Assembly (NCBI GenBank): GCA_964475985.1 | Contig: CAYYYP010000012.1 | Span: 1 to 64,000, forward strand | Origin: CAYYYP01 sp964475985 | GTDB taxonomy: Bacteria; Bdellovibrionota; UBA1018; CAYHWW01 | Direction: 5' to 3' | DNA length: 64,000 nt | Made by a program: the position numbers and the translations under genes | Notes under the pieces: generated by a model | What the model was told of the DNA's origin: nothing | Database searches by the model: none | The model's input: only the letters and a program-made list of their open reading frames with translations | Shown here: piece after piece, positions 33,235-42,549 of the stretch | How positions within the stretch are numbered: the first letter of the stretch is position 1 | Layout: every line of letters starts with the position of its first letter

Positions 33235-34909
33235 AGACCCAACAAACATTCCCGAGGTATAGGGAGGTTCGGTTGCCGAACATGCGGTCTAGGACTACTG
33301 CGGCGGCGGCGCGTACCGACAAATGGTTATACGATGTGGGGCCCTTGAGGGGTTCTAGGATGACATCGATGTTGGGGAAAAATTCTGGCGCGATTCCAAA
33401 GCCTGTTCCAAATATGATGAAAAGTGGCGTATTTTCCTGCTTTTTTGAGGCAAGTCTTGGTGCAAGCGTGGTTAAGCCATTTTTCTGCCAAAGCTTACCG
33501 ATGTCTTCATAGGCCATGGCTTTACCTAGGGGACGAGCGTCGGGCATGACGACTAACGGCTCTGGTCCCGGTTGAGCTTCCTCTGTATCAAGTCTAATCT
33601 CGTTATAAGCTTCTTCAAAACTATGAACGAGCCTTACGTGGCTTAGGGCTTTGAACCTGGCCGGATGATACTGGTTTTGAACCGAATCTTGCCAGTGCTC
33701 TAAAATTTGATGAATGACTTTATGTTGTTCCACAGAGGGATGAATGATGAAAAATCGTTTCACCCCGTAGGTAGTGCAGGACCTTGCGATGTCATGGATG
33801 TCGAGATTGGTAACGGCGGTGGTAACTACCCGCTTTTGACGATCCACCATGGGATGATGAAGCAAACCTACGTAAACGGCTGGCAATTCGGCAGATTTAG
33901 ATTTTTGTGGGGCCGGCGGCTTTGGGGCCTGGCCAGGAAAAATTTTAGCGAGCAAATCTGGCCTTTTGGTTCGCGTGCGCTCAAGACTTTCGTTACGCCG
34001 ATGGGAGATGATTTTTTCATGATCTCCCGAAAGTAAAACCTCTGGTACCTCTTGGCCTCGCCACACCCTGGGCCTTGTGTACTGCCCAGAGCGCAAACCA
34101 CCGGCAACTAAGGTGGGAGTTTCAGGCTCAAAACAATCTTCCTGAACACTGCCTTCCTTACCCACTACGCCGGGAATTTGCCGAATCAAACTATCCAATA
34201 AAAGTGCCGCAGCGGGTTCTCCGCCGGTGAGGACAAAATCCCCCACGGACACTTGAAGGTGAACAAAACTCTTTAAAAACCGCTCATCAAAACCTTCGTA
34301 ATGGCCGCAAAAGAGAATGAGATCACGGTCACCATTTTGATCGGCGACTTTGGCATTTGGCGAGGAAGTCAGCGATTCGCTCGCGGGCCCAACCGAAGAA
34401 TGGGATGCTATAAAACTTGCAAATGCTTTAGATAATCCCGCATTCCAAAGCGTGCCTTGGGGAGAAAGTGCAATCACGAAGGGCATTAATGGTGGGTAAG
34501 CCGGTGTATCATGAGCACCTTCAGTGTCATGCGCACCAGGGGGTAGCGCTGATAAAGCAGTTTTAAAAAAAGTGGCACTTAGAAACCGGGCAGTTTCAAA
34601 ACTGCTCATCCCCTGAACTTGCGTTTGAAAATCCTGCACATCTTTCTCAAGGTTATCGAGAAAATTTTTCGTATTTGAATTTGAAACTGCGTGGATTAAT
34701 GCCGCTTCACAAACTACTGGCGAAAGCACCATTCCGGCCCCGCCACCAAAAGGCCTATCATCCGCTGCCTTGTATTTTCCTAGGCCAAACTGCCTAAGAT
34801 CAATCAGTTCGACTAGATTTTGCGATTCAATCGCACGGCCTAGAAGGGATGTTTCTAAGGGGCCCTTAAAGAAATCGGGAAAAAGTGTAACAACCCTAAT
34901 TTTTCCCAT
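33170..34909 (-). CDS. trmD: tRNA (guanine-37-N1)-methyltransferase TrmD fused to a second SPOUT RNA methyltransferase
   Basis: 579 residues. Residues 1-325 are TrmD: GKIRVVTLFPDFF, GGGAGMVLSP, LSPQGTLWN, GHYEGFDER (202-210) and VGDFVLTGGEPAA. An insert of about 65 residues follows residue 75, and another acidic/Ser-rich insert lies near 168-192. After a Pro/Lys linker, residues 343-548 form a second SPOUT domain of the RNMT_CP type (VYVGLLHHPMVDRQ ... IIFGTGFGIAPEF ... SVRAAAAVVLDRM). In some lineages this is a separate gene next to trmD. The last 21 residues are encoded by an inverted repeat and look added. RimM is absent from its usual place upstream. Confidence 0.93.
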   Translation of the reverse strand: MGKIRVVTLFPDFFKGPLETSLLGRAIESQNLVELIDLRQFGLGKYKAADDRPFGGGAGMVLSPVVCEAALIHAVSNSNTKNFLDNLEKDVQDFQTQVQGMSSFETARFLSATFFKTALSALPPGAHDTEGAHDTPAYPPLMPFVIALSPQGTLWNAGLSKAFASFIASHSSVGPASESLTSSPNAKVADQNGDRDLILFCGHYEGFDERFLKSFVHLQVSVGDFVLTGGEPAAALLLDSLIRQIPGVVGKEGSVQEDCFEPETPTLVAGGLRSGQYTRPRVWRGQEVPEVLLSGDHEKIISHRRNESLERTRTKRPDLLAKIFPGQAPKPPAPQKSKSAELPAVYVGLLHHPMVDRQKRVVTTAVTNLDIHDIARSCTTYGVKRFFIIHPSVEQHKVIHQILEHWQDSVQNQYHPARFKALSHVRLVHSFEEAYNEIRLDTEEAQPGPEPLVVMPDARPLGKAMAYEDIGKLWQKNGLTTLAPRLASKKQENTPLFIIFGTGFGIAPEFFPNIDVILEPLKGPTSYNHLSVRAAAAVVLDRMFGNRTSLYLGNVCWVWGGVTIKPAKGSHAARDGDPA

Positions 34910-34920
34910 GAATCATAAAT

Positions 34921-35184
34921 CTATTCTATAATTTCTAGAACGACTCTCTTATCAAGTTTAGTCGCCGCGCCATTCAAAATAGTTCGAATGGAACGAGCAG
35001 TGCGACCTTCTTTTCCGATGATTTTTCCTAAATCATCCTTGGCAACTTTCAGCTCGTACACCGTGGTCTGCTGGCCACCAACTTCATGAACGGCAACATG
35101 TTCAGGATGGTCAACCAAAGCTTTGGCCATGGTTTCCAATAAATTCCTCAGTTCTGCACTGCCTTGCTGAAGTTCTGTACCCAT
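34921..35184 (-). CDS. khpA: KH-domain RNA-binding protein KhpA
   Basis: 87 residues, a single KH domain with the RNA-binding loop GKIIGKEGRTARSIRTIL. KhpA pairs with KhpB in many bacteria and binds diverse RNAs. The N-terminus is about 10 residues longer than usual. It lies between rpsP (14 bp upstream) and trmD (11 bp downstream), as in Gram-positive operons. Confidence 0.95.
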   Translation of the reverse strand: MGTELQQGSAELRNLLETMAKALVDHPEHVAVHEVGGQQTTVYELKVAKDDLGKIIGKEGRTARSIRTILNGAATKLDKRVVLEIIE

Positions 35185-35198
35185 ATTGAGGGACCGCC

Positions 35199-35453
35199 TT
35201 AAGCTTTAGTCGCAGGAGTGAGTCGCAAAACCCTAGCAACGGTTTCAGAAAGAAGCGCGCCCTTAGCAACCCAAGTATTGAGTGCTTCGCGATCGATATT
35301 CAGCTTTTCTGCATCGGTTTTTGCAACGGGATTATAAGTACCGATTTTTGCAATATAGTTTCCGTCTCTACGACGAGCTTTATCGGTTACGACAACCGCA
35401 AAACGAGCTTTGTTTTTAGCACCTGCACGGGACAAACGAATCATTACAGCCAT
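35199..35453 (-). CDS. rpsP: 30S ribosomal protein S16
   Basis: 84 residues, full length. MIRLSRAGAKNKARFAVVVTDKARRRDGNYIAKIGTYNP is the S16 signature (given here in overlapping parts), followed by the usual NIDREALNTWVAKGALLSETVARVL region. The initiating ATG could be at codon 1 or 4 (MAVMIRL). It heads the rpsP-khpA-trmD-rplS set, 69 bp after ffh. Confidence 0.98.
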   Translation of the reverse strand: MAVMIRLSRAGAKNKARFAVVVTDKARRRDGNYIAKIGTYNPVAKTDAEKLNIDREALNTWVAKGALLSETVARVLRLTPATKA

Positions 35454-35522
35454 GAGTTAAACCTTAATGCCTTTCAAAACCAACGAATTACCAAGAAAGT
35501 TCCCTAGAGACTAGACTTTTTT

Positions 35523-36893
35523 TTAAGCGCCTAAACCCTTCATGAGTTTACGGATATTCTTTAAAGACCCACCTAAGCCCATTTTTGAAAACTGCCGCAT
35601 CATTTTCTGAGTTTCCATAAATTGTTTGATGAACCGATTGATTTCCGAAACGGGAACCCCGCTCCCTTTGGAAATACGAAGTTTGCGCCCGCCATTTAAG
35701 AGGGTGTGGTCAAGCCTTTCCTCCCTCGTCATGGACAAAATCATGGACTCCATCCGCTTCATTTCACGATTCGGGTCATAACCCTCTGGCATCTGGCGCA
35801 AAGCCTGGGAGGCGCCGGGAATCATTTTCATGAGGCCCTCTAAAGGTCCCAGATTCTGCATTTGTTTCATCTGGGCCAAAAAGTCTTCCAGGGTAAAGCG
35901 GCCTTTTCCGATCTTTTCCGCGGATTCCAGCGCCTGCTCTTCCGTAAAAGTTTCCTGAGCCTTCTCGATGAGGGTCATGACATCACCCATGCCCAAAACT
36001 CGGGAAGCCATGCGGTCCGGGTGAAAAGCTTCAAGATCCTGGGGCTTTTCACCAACGCTCGCAAAATAAATTGGCACTTGGGTTACGGCCCTGGCGGACA
36101 GGGCTACTCCGCCCCTGGCGTCACCATCGAGTTTTGATAGAACTAAACCCGTAAGATTTACTTTTTCGTGGAAGGCTCTTGCGACTTCAAGTCCTTGGGA
36201 ACCAATCATGGCGTCGATCACTAGGATTTTTTCGGCGGGATTGAGAAATCCAGCCACACTTTGCAGCTCCTGCATAAGCTCATCATCCACTTGCGTTCGA
36301 CCCGCCGTATCTACGATCAGCACATCAAAGTATTCTCGTTTAGCCCACTCAAGCCCTTGTTTTACAACATTAACGGCGCCTTCTTGAATGGGAGAATCAA
36401 ACGCGGGCACCTCAACGCGGTTCGCCAAGGTTAAAAGCTGTTGTTTAGCAGCTGGCCTTGCACAATCCGCCGGCAAAAGCCCCACGGTTTTGTGAAGTTT
36501 CTTTTTGATGTAAAGCGCAAGTTTTGCGCAAAATGTAGTTTTTCCTGAGCCTTGCAAACCTGCAACTAAGACCACCACCGGAGCTAGCCCCGCAAATTCG
36601 GGGGCGGCCTGGGGTAAACCATCGGGGGAGCCGCCTAACACCTCAACTAATTTTTTGTGGAAGATTTGCACGACTTGCTGCCCAGGGGAGAGCTTCTCAA
36701 AAATTTTCTGCCCCAGTGCCTCTTGTTTCACGGACTCGCAAAGATCCCTCGCCACTTTGAAGTGGACGTCTGCCTCTAAAAGGTGACGCCGGATTTCCTT
36801 CATGACTTCATCGATTTGATCTTCACGCAGAATTCCGCCGCCCGTAAGTTTTCGAAATGTTGCACTCAATTTATCCGTAAGCTGATCAAACAT
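35523..36893 (-). CDS. ffh: Signal recognition particle protein Ffh
   Basis: 456 residues. It binds 4.5S RNA and signal sequences and delivers ribosomes to FtsY. Order: N domain (1-85), G domain with GLQGSGKTT, DTAGRTQVDDELM, TGLVLSKLDGDARGG, and an M domain rich in Met from about 325 on (MKQMQNLGPLEGLMKMIPGAS, SKGSGVPVSEINRFIKQF). All GTPase motifs are intact. It is the first of the translation/targeting operon on the minus strand. Confidence 0.98.
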   Translation of the reverse strand: MFDQLTDKLSATFRKLTGGGILREDQIDEVMKEIRRHLLEADVHFKVARDLCESVKQEALGQKIFEKLSPGQQVVQIFHKKLVEVLGGSPDGLPQAAPEFAGLAPVVVLVAGLQGSGKTTFCAKLALYIKKKLHKTVGLLPADCARPAAKQQLLTLANRVEVPAFDSPIQEGAVNVVKQGLEWAKREYFDVLIVDTAGRTQVDDELMQELQSVAGFLNPAEKILVIDAMIGSQGLEVARAFHEKVNLTGLVLSKLDGDARGGVALSARAVTQVPIYFASVGEKPQDLEAFHPDRMASRVLGMGDVMTLIEKAQETFTEEQALESAEKIGKGRFTLEDFLAQMKQMQNLGPLEGLMKMIPGASQALRQMPEGYDPNREMKRMESMILSMTREERLDHTLLNGGRKLRISKGSGVPVSEINRFIKQFMETQKMMRQFSKMGLGGSLKNIRKLMKGLGA

Positions 36894-36962
36894 ACCGTTG
36901 GCTATACCCCTAGCCCACCGGACCTGTAAAAGAATAAGCGCAACAAAACAGTGGTGCTTAAT

Positions 36963-37634
36963 TCAGCGTCCTAAAATGGTGAGGACCGCGCCTAAATCAT
37001 AGCCAGCTTGGAAATCAAGATCAGTGCCCAGTCTTACGCTTGCCCTTGGGCCGGCCATGATCCCTAAACTTAGGCCGAAGTCGGCATTGAACCTTTGGGA
37101 GACCTCAATGCCAGAAGAAGCTACGACGATGTAATTCGTTTGCTGGGAAATCAAGATCGATGAGGCCTGGACTCTGGTCAAAAAATTTAAATCCATACGC
37201 AGGTAGCGACTGAGAGGAAACTCAAGCCAGTAAAAAGTAGTGCCCGCATTAGGGTCGGATAAAAAACCTAAAACTCTGGACCGTAAATTTGGATGATGGG
37301 AAACTGGAACGGCCCCTTCCGCCGATGAAGGCTCAGACGCCCTTGGTTCATTTAAGCGCCTAATTTCCCCGGCTAGGCTACTGCCAACGGAGCTTGGTCC
37401 TTGGCCACTTTGGTTAGCGGCTTCGGTTACTGGGTCAAGCGCAGGAGTGATGCGACGCTGAGAGGGTAAACCACCAAGGGAAGTGCGAAGGCAGGGCTGA
37501 GTTACGCGCAAGGCTTCGCTGGGCTGCTCGCCGGTGAAAAGCGGGGCCAATAACTCCGATGGGATCTGTGCCATTGCGCAGGGCGCACAAATAAAAACTA
37601 TGATGATCAGTCTCAACAAAACGTAACTCTCCAC
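36963..37634 (-). CDS. Exported protein, possible outer-membrane protein
   Basis: 223 residues with signal peptide (LLRLIIIVFICAPCAMA, cleavage near residue 22). The mature N-terminal 95 residues are Pro/Ser-rich and look disordered. The last 120 residues alternate in beta fashion (FYWLEFPLSRYLRMDLNFLTRV, YIVVASSGIEVSQRF, GLSLGIMAGPRASVRL, GYDLGAVLTILGR), as in a small barrel. The C-terminal residue is Arg rather than an aromatic one. No family is recognised. It is 69 bp upstream of ffh and may share its transcript. Confidence 0.6.
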   Translation of the reverse strand: MESYVLLRLIIIVFICAPCAMAQIPSELLAPLFTGEQPSEALRVTQPCLRTSLGGLPSQRRITPALDPVTEAANQSGQGPSSVGSSLAGEIRRLNEPRASEPSSAEGAVPVSHHPNLRSRVLGFLSDPNAGTTFYWLEFPLSRYLRMDLNFLTRVQASSILISQQTNYIVVASSGIEVSQRFNADFGLSLGIMAGPRASVRLGTDLDFQAGYDLGAVLTILGR

Positions 37635-37743
37635 TTCACGCTCCTCGGATACAAACGCCCACCGCCCAACGCGGAAAAATTTACCCCTTGCCGATCCCCT
37701 GGGAAATGAGGGAAAAATATCCTATGAAAGATCGCGCGCGCCC

Positions 37744-38316
37744 ATGAGTAAAAACAAACCGACGTCGTTTGAACCGGTCCTGTGGCTAGATTTTTTCTCC
37801 CGAAAAACCAAAGCGCAACAAAGCATCATTGATGTCTTGAAACAAAATCAACTTTTCAAACGACTTACCCCGTTTGAACTTAAAATTATTTCCCGCATGG
37901 TGCACGAACGCCGCTACGAGCCGGGCGAAGTGATCTTCAGTCAAAATGAAAAAGGTTTAGGAATGTATATGATTTCAAGCGGGCGAGTGGAGATTCGCGT
38001 GCGCGCAGAAAGCCCGCACTCGGAACTGCGAAACGCATCCACTAACGTTTCCACTACCTCCGATGGGGAACTCCACGTCATTACCAACCTTACGGAGGGC
38101 TCTTTTTTCGGGGAGCTTGCCCTTGTTGACGACGAAAGCCGTAGAACCGCTACCGCCCTTTGCTTAGAGGCGACTACACTTTTAGGATTTTTTAAACCTG
38201 ACCTTATGGAGATCCTTGAGCGAAGGCCCGAAATGGGCGTTAAGATCCTGCTTGAACTTTCGCATGTGCTGGGCGCACGCCTAGCTGAGACGACGCGTAT
38301 CGCAGGAAGGCTTTGA
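37744..38316 (+). CDS. Cyclic nucleotide-binding domain protein
   Basis: 190 residues, essentially one CNB domain (about 40-170) after a short lead. KLISRMVHERRYEPGEVIFSQNEKGLGMYMISSGRVEI-like strands (in parts) lead to the phosphate-binding cassette GSFFGELALVDDESRRTATA, with the E and the R of the FGELAL...R pattern that contacts cyclic nucleotides. There is no DNA-binding domain, so it is not a CRP-type regulator. The next gene, a membrane permease-like protein, overlaps or follows directly, so it may be a ligand-controlled partner of it. Confidence 0.85.
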   Translation: MSKNKPTSFEPVLWLDFFSRKTKAQQSIIDVLKQNQLFKRLTPFELKIISRMVHERRYEPGEVIFSQNEKGLGMYMISSGRVEIRVRAESPHSELRNASTNVSTTSDGELHVITNLTEGSFFGELALVDDESRRTATALCLEATTLLGFFKPDLMEILERRPEMGVKILLELSHVLGARLAETTRIAGRL

Positions 38317-38324
38317 CCAAAAAA

Positions 38325-39374
38325 ATGAGTTTCATATTTCGCCGGTTTCACGTCAGAGATTTTGCAAAACTGAGCTTCTTTCTGTTGGTGATGGCCTTGG
38401 GTGGGTTCATTTTTTTAGGCACTCCAGAACTTATGCCCAGCACCCTATTGTCGGTCATTTGTTTTTTCGCATTTTCTCCCTTGGTGAATTTTTTCGAACG
38501 TCGGGGTTTTGCCAGACCCTTTGCCATCCTCATGATTTTTGTGTTTAGCGGATCTCTCATAGCAATTGGGGTCACCTCCTTCATTCCCCGCCTGCGTCAT
38601 GAAGTTTATTCCATTAAAATGGGAACCCAAGAAGGTGAGCCAGGTTACCTCACTAAACTTCACGAGCGAGAAATCGAGTTTACTTCAAACCTTCCTTTTC
38701 CCGGACTGAAAGACATAAACCTTACGGAGAAAGGCGTTCAGTGGTTAAGGTCTTCGGAGCAGGACCTGCTTCGCATCATTCCGGATTTGGCGTCCCACGT
38801 CATGATGATCTTTTTGTTAGTACCGCTTTTGACCTTCATGCTGCTTAAGGACGCGGATGCCATGAAACTTCGCTTGTTGGCGCTAGTACCTAACCGGCAC
38901 TTTGAAACGGTTTACGGTATCACCTGGAAAATCATTCACCAGCTCGGGGGGTTTGTGGCGGCACGGTTGCTCGAAGCCTTGATCATTCTACTCATGGTGA
39001 CCATTCCGTGTTTGATCTTTAAGATTCCCTACGCATTCTTGTTAGGCCTATTTGCGGCCGCCACCAATGCGATTCCCTATATCGGGCCACTCATTGGTGC
39101 GGTTCCAGGCCTGCTTTTCGCACTGGGGGACACTTCAGGGCACAGTCACCTCTTTACAATTTTTCTAATTTATTTAGCGGCAAACCTCGTGGATATGATC
39201 GTAGTTTTTCCCGTAGTCGTTGGAAGGCTCGTGGATTTGCATCCGCTCATCGTGGTCATCTCAGTGGTGCTGGGTTCTCAATTCTTGGGGATTTTGGGCA
39301 TGATTCTCGCGGTTCCCATGGCCTCGGCGCTAAAAATATTAATTCAAGAGTTTCATAGCCGTCTTTATCAATAG
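38325..39374 (+). CDS. AI-2E-family membrane protein (PerM-like)
   Basis: About 349 residues from the ATG at 38325; a TTG at 38313 overlaps the upstream stop codon but would sit only two bases after GGAAGG. Around seven to eight membrane segments: the first pair at about 15-55, one near 65-85, and a cluster from about 155 on, with the family pattern LVPLLTFMLLKD and PYIGPLIGAVPGLLFAL. The family includes AI-2 exporters and Na/H antiporters; substrate cannot be told. It is probably co-expressed with the cyclic nucleotide-binding protein. Confidence 0.85.
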   Translation: MSFIFRRFHVRDFAKLSFFLLVMALGGFIFLGTPELMPSTLLSVICFFAFSPLVNFFERRGFARPFAILMIFVFSGSLIAIGVTSFIPRLRHEVYSIKMGTQEGEPGYLTKLHEREIEFTSNLPFPGLKDINLTEKGVQWLRSSEQDLLRIIPDLASHVMMIFLLVPLLTFMLLKDADAMKLRLLALVPNRHFETVYGITWKIIHQLGGFVAARLLEALIILLMVTIPCLIFKIPYAFLLGLFAAATNAIPYIGPLIGAVPGLLFALGDTSGHSHLFTIFLIYLAANLVDMIVVFPVVVGRLVDLHPLIVVISVVLGSQFLGILGMILAVPMASALKILIQEFHSRLYQ

Positions 39375-39512
39375 AGTTTATACTTTAAATATACCGGTGC
39401 ATTCGTTCTCAGCATCACTGGAATTTGGAACCAGGGCCATCTTAGGGGAGCGCCTTGACGATTCCGTTCTCAAATAAGAGTGTGCGGTCTAGCCAAGCAG
39501 GGGGGGTTTATT

Positions 39513-40661
39513 ATGGCATTGCAGATCATTACGGTGAATAAAGTTCGGGAGCGTTTTGCGCCGGCGGGCAAGGGCGTTTGGAAGGACGTGCCGGACTCTG
39601 ATTGGTATTCTTGGATATGGCAGCAGCAACGCCGCATCAAAAACATGGAACAGCTGGATAAGGTCATTAAGGTTACGGACGACGAACGCATGGCGTTTGA
39701 GAAATCCACCGAAAGTTTTAATATGGGAATTACCCCCTACTACGCGACACTTATGGATCCCAATGATCCGCTCTGCCCCGTGCGCCTGCAGTCGGTACCT
39801 AATCCAGGTGAGCTCACGGTTCTTGAAACTGATTTAGAAGATCCGCTTGCCGAAGAGCGTGACATGCCAGTCCCCGGAATTACGCATCGTTATCCTGATC
39901 GTGTGCTTTTCTACACCACACACAATTGCCCCGTTTATTGCCGCCATTGCACGAGAAAACGAAAGGTCGCCGATCCAGGCTCAGCCGCTCAGTTGAATCA
40001 ACTGGAAGCGGGATTAAAATATATTGAAGAGCATAAGGAAATTCGGGATGTCGTCATTTCGGGCGGTGATCCGCTCTCCCTTTCCGATGATCGTTTGGAA
40101 TATATTTTAAGTCGGCTGCGCGCATGTGATCACATTGACATCTTTCGCATCGGCTCTAGAAATCTAGTAACCCTTCCCTTTCGCATCACCGATGATTTTG
40201 TAAAAATCGTAAAAAAATATCATCCCGTTTTTGTGAACACTCACTTTAATCATCCAAAGGAACTTACGAGGGAAGCCTTTGATGCTTGCCAGCGCCTGGC
40301 CGATGCCGGTTGCGTGATTGGGAACCAAACAGTTTTGCTCAAGGGCGTGAATGACAACCACGTCATCATGAAGGAGCTCATGCATAAACTCCTTCTGATG
40401 CGAGTTCGGCCCTATTATATTTACCAATGTGATCTCTCTCAGGGCATTTCACATTTTCGAACTCCCATTGAAACCGGGATCGATATTATTGAACATTTGC
40501 GGGGTCATACTTCAGGCCTTGCCGTACCGACCTATGTCATCGATGCGCCAGGCGGCGGCGGAAAAATCCCTATTCAACCGCAATACGTTGTAAAGCGGGA
40601 CGGGAAGAAGTGGACGCTAAGGAATTTTAAGAAAAAGGAATATATTTATATTGAGCCGTAG
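39513..40661 (+). CDS. kamA: Lysine 2,3-aminomutase (radical SAM, KamA)
   Basis: 382 residues from the ATG at 39513, preceded by AGGGGGGG; a GTG at 39480 is rejected. The radical SAM cluster motif is CPVYCRHC (CxxxCxxC). The C-terminal part carries YIYQCDLSQGISHFRTP and VIDAPGGGGKIP, in which the two Asp residues and the PLP-binding Lys match those of clostridial KamA that hold the substrate lysine. So conversion of L-lysine to beta-lysine is likely. A beta-lysine acetyltransferase is not adjacent. The downstream paralogue overlaps it by 11 bp. Confidence 0.9.
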   Translation: MALQIITVNKVRERFAPAGKGVWKDVPDSDWYSWIWQQQRRIKNMEQLDKVIKVTDDERMAFEKSTESFNMGITPYYATLMDPNDPLCPVRLQSVPNPGELTVLETDLEDPLAEERDMPVPGITHRYPDRVLFYTTHNCPVYCRHCTRKRKVADPGSAAQLNQLEAGLKYIEEHKEIRDVVISGGDPLSLSDDRLEYILSRLRACDHIDIFRIGSRNLVTLPFRITDDFVKIVKKYHPVFVNTHFNHPKELTREAFDACQRLADAGCVIGNQTVLLKGVNDNHVIMKELMHKLLLMRVRPYYIYQCDLSQGISHFRTPIETGIDIIEHLRGHTSGLAVPTYVIDAPGGGGKIPIQPQYVVKRDGKKWTLRNFKKKEYIYIEP

Positions 40662-41832
40662 GAGTCAGCCGCAGGCCTTAGGCAGTGAACTTTTTCGCGA
40701 AAAAGTTTCGGCCTATTTTGACGTTTTAGCCCAAGCAAATCAGGCGGTGGGCGCTCAAGTAAATTTTTCCGATCAGGAGCAGGATCCGATTCTGCCACCA
40801 CGGTTGCGGGAATTATGCCGGGAAATTTTTGGCCAAGATGATCCTTGGCAGAACGATCCCATCGGAGACATAGCTCAACTTAAAGCTCCCCGTTTAACCC
40901 ATCGGTATCCGAACCGGGCCTTACTTCACATAGGCTCTCAGTGCGCCGTGCATTGCAGGTTCTGTTTCCGAAAAAACCACTTAGCCCACCAGGAAGGTGA
41001 GTTGTACGGGAACGGTTTGGAAACGGCCTTTGAATATCTTGCAAAAACGCCCCAAGTCCGAGAAGTCATTCTTACCGGCGGCGATCCGCTTACTCTTTCG
41101 AATTTAAAAATTGCAGAAATATTCAACGCATTGGCGCAGATTCCTTCCGTTCGTATGGTGCGCATCCATTCAAGGCTTGCGAGCGCGCTACCAAGACGCC
41201 TTATTGATGAAGGATTTTGCGAAACCTTAAAAAACTTTTTACCCCACTTTAGAATCTCCTTAGTAAATCATTTTAATTGTAGAGAAGAAGTTACGCCCGA
41301 AGCAATTCAAGCACTGAACCAACTGCAAAGCATTGGTGTAACGCTTCTGAATCAAGCCGTGCTTTTGCGTGGGGTGAATGACTCGTCAGAACAGGTCAAA
41401 AACCTGTTTCAATATCTTTATGAAGAAACGGGCACCACGGCGCTTTACCTTCATCATCCGGATCTCGTGCGGGGAACTCTACACTTTAGACGGAACATTA
41501 AGGATGGGATGGTGATTTATGATGGTTTGCGTGGAAAACTGTCGGGCCCAGCGCTTCCCCAGTACGTTTTAGACTTACCGACAGGCTATGGCGTAACCGG
41601 CGCCGGTAAAGTGCCGCTCACCTCTAGCTTTGTGCACCTGCAGGAAGATTTGGGTGAATTTGTTCTCACCGAAGGTCCGGAAGTTTGGCGAGGAAAAAGA
41701 ATTACTGCATCAATTTACGAAATGAAATCGCCATTAAGGGAGCCAAGCCTGAACAATGGAACCAACCCAAATAGTCATATTGGTTCTTTTTCAAGTAAAA
41801 AATATTTAGACTTGGGCTGTCTTCCCGAGTGA
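40651..41832 (+). CDS. KamA-family radical SAM aminomutase-like protein
   Basis: 393 residues starting with TTG inside the end of kamA. Cluster motif CAVHCRFC. It keeps HHPDLVRGTLHFR and a VLDLP segment at the positions of the substrate Asp residues. The PLP-lysine loop, however, reads LPTGYGVTGAGKVP, longer than the GGGGK loop of KamA. The N-terminal half resembles EpmB, which makes beta-lysine for modification of elongation factor P, but the last 40 residues are polar and extra. Coupled translation with kamA suggests the two act together or on related substrates. No epmA or efp gene is in the window. Confidence 0.8.
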   Translation: MSRRSQPQALGSELFREKVSAYFDVLAQANQAVGAQVNFSDQEQDPILPPRLRELCREIFGQDDPWQNDPIGDIAQLKAPRLTHRYPNRALLHIGSQCAVHCRFCFRKNHLAHQEGELYGNGLETAFEYLAKTPQVREVILTGGDPLTLSNLKIAEIFNALAQIPSVRMVRIHSRLASALPRRLIDEGFCETLKNFLPHFRISLVNHFNCREEVTPEAIQALNQLQSIGVTLLNQAVLLRGVNDSSEQVKNLFQYLYEETGTTALYLHHPDLVRGTLHFRRNIKDGMVIYDGLRGKLSGPALPQYVLDLPTGYGVTGAGKVPLTSSFVHLQEDLGEFVLTEGPEVWRGKRITASIYEMKSPLREPSLNNGTNPNSHIGSFSSKKYLDLGCLPE

Positions 41833-41891
41833 CTTATGCCCCAAGGAATGCGAGATGAGTGGCATCTGAACTAGAGGGGTAAGTAGACCGT

Positions 41892-42518
41892 ATGCTTCGA
41901 CGATTTTTGCCACGGGAAGAAAACTTTTTTGAGCTTTTCCGTCAAAGTGCCGACCAGCTAGTACAAAGTGCGACGGAATTCCGGAAGATGCTTGATCACC
42001 TTGAAAAACGTGATTCCAGCGTTCGTTTTATTCAAGAATGCGAACACCGAGCCGATACCATCACCCACACCACCGTTTCTTTGCTTCACAAAACTTTCAT
42101 TACCCCGCTTGACCGTGACGACATCCATAAACTCATCAGCCGAATGGATGATATTCTCGACCTTCTAGAAGGTGCCGCCCAACGTTTCGTATTGTTCGAC
42201 ATTAAAGAATCAACGCCAGAATTTGTGGAGCTTGCCGACGTTTGTTTGGCTTCCGCAAACTTGATCCACAATGTCGTTGATCAGTTGCATAATTTGAAAA
42301 ACCCAGAAGAAATTCTTAAAATCTGCATCGAGATCAATCGACTGGAAAACGACGCCGATCATATTTTGGGCAGAGCTGTGGCCAAGCTTTTTAAAGAAGA
42401 AACGGACTTTAAGAAAGTCATCATGCTTAAGGAAGTGTATGAGTTCCTTGAAGCCGTGACGGACCGCTGTGAAGATGTCGCCAATATTGTCGAAGGTATT
42501 GTTCTTGAGTATGCCTGA
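41892..42518 (+). CDS. DUF47 family PhoU-like accessory protein
   Basis: 208 residues, all helical. FFELFRQSADQLVQSATEFRKML, ECEHRADTITHTTVSLLHKTFITPLDRDDIHKLISRMDDILD and the ENDADHILGRAVAKLF segment are typical of DUF47, a PhoU-like cytosolic protein with metal-binding acidic helices. It is encoded 31 bp before a Pit-type phosphate transporter, the usual arrangement, and is thought to modulate that transporter. Confidence 0.93.
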   Translation: MLRRFLPREENFFELFRQSADQLVQSATEFRKMLDHLEKRDSSVRFIQECEHRADTITHTTVSLLHKTFITPLDRDDIHKLISRMDDILDLLEGAAQRFVLFDIKESTPEFVELADVCLASANLIHNVVDQLHNLKNPEEILKICIEINRLENDADHILGRAVAKLFKEETDFKKVIMLKEVYEFLEAVTDRCEDVANIVEGIVLEYA

Positions 42519-42549
42519 AAAACTAGGCTTTACGGAAAGACTATAAACG

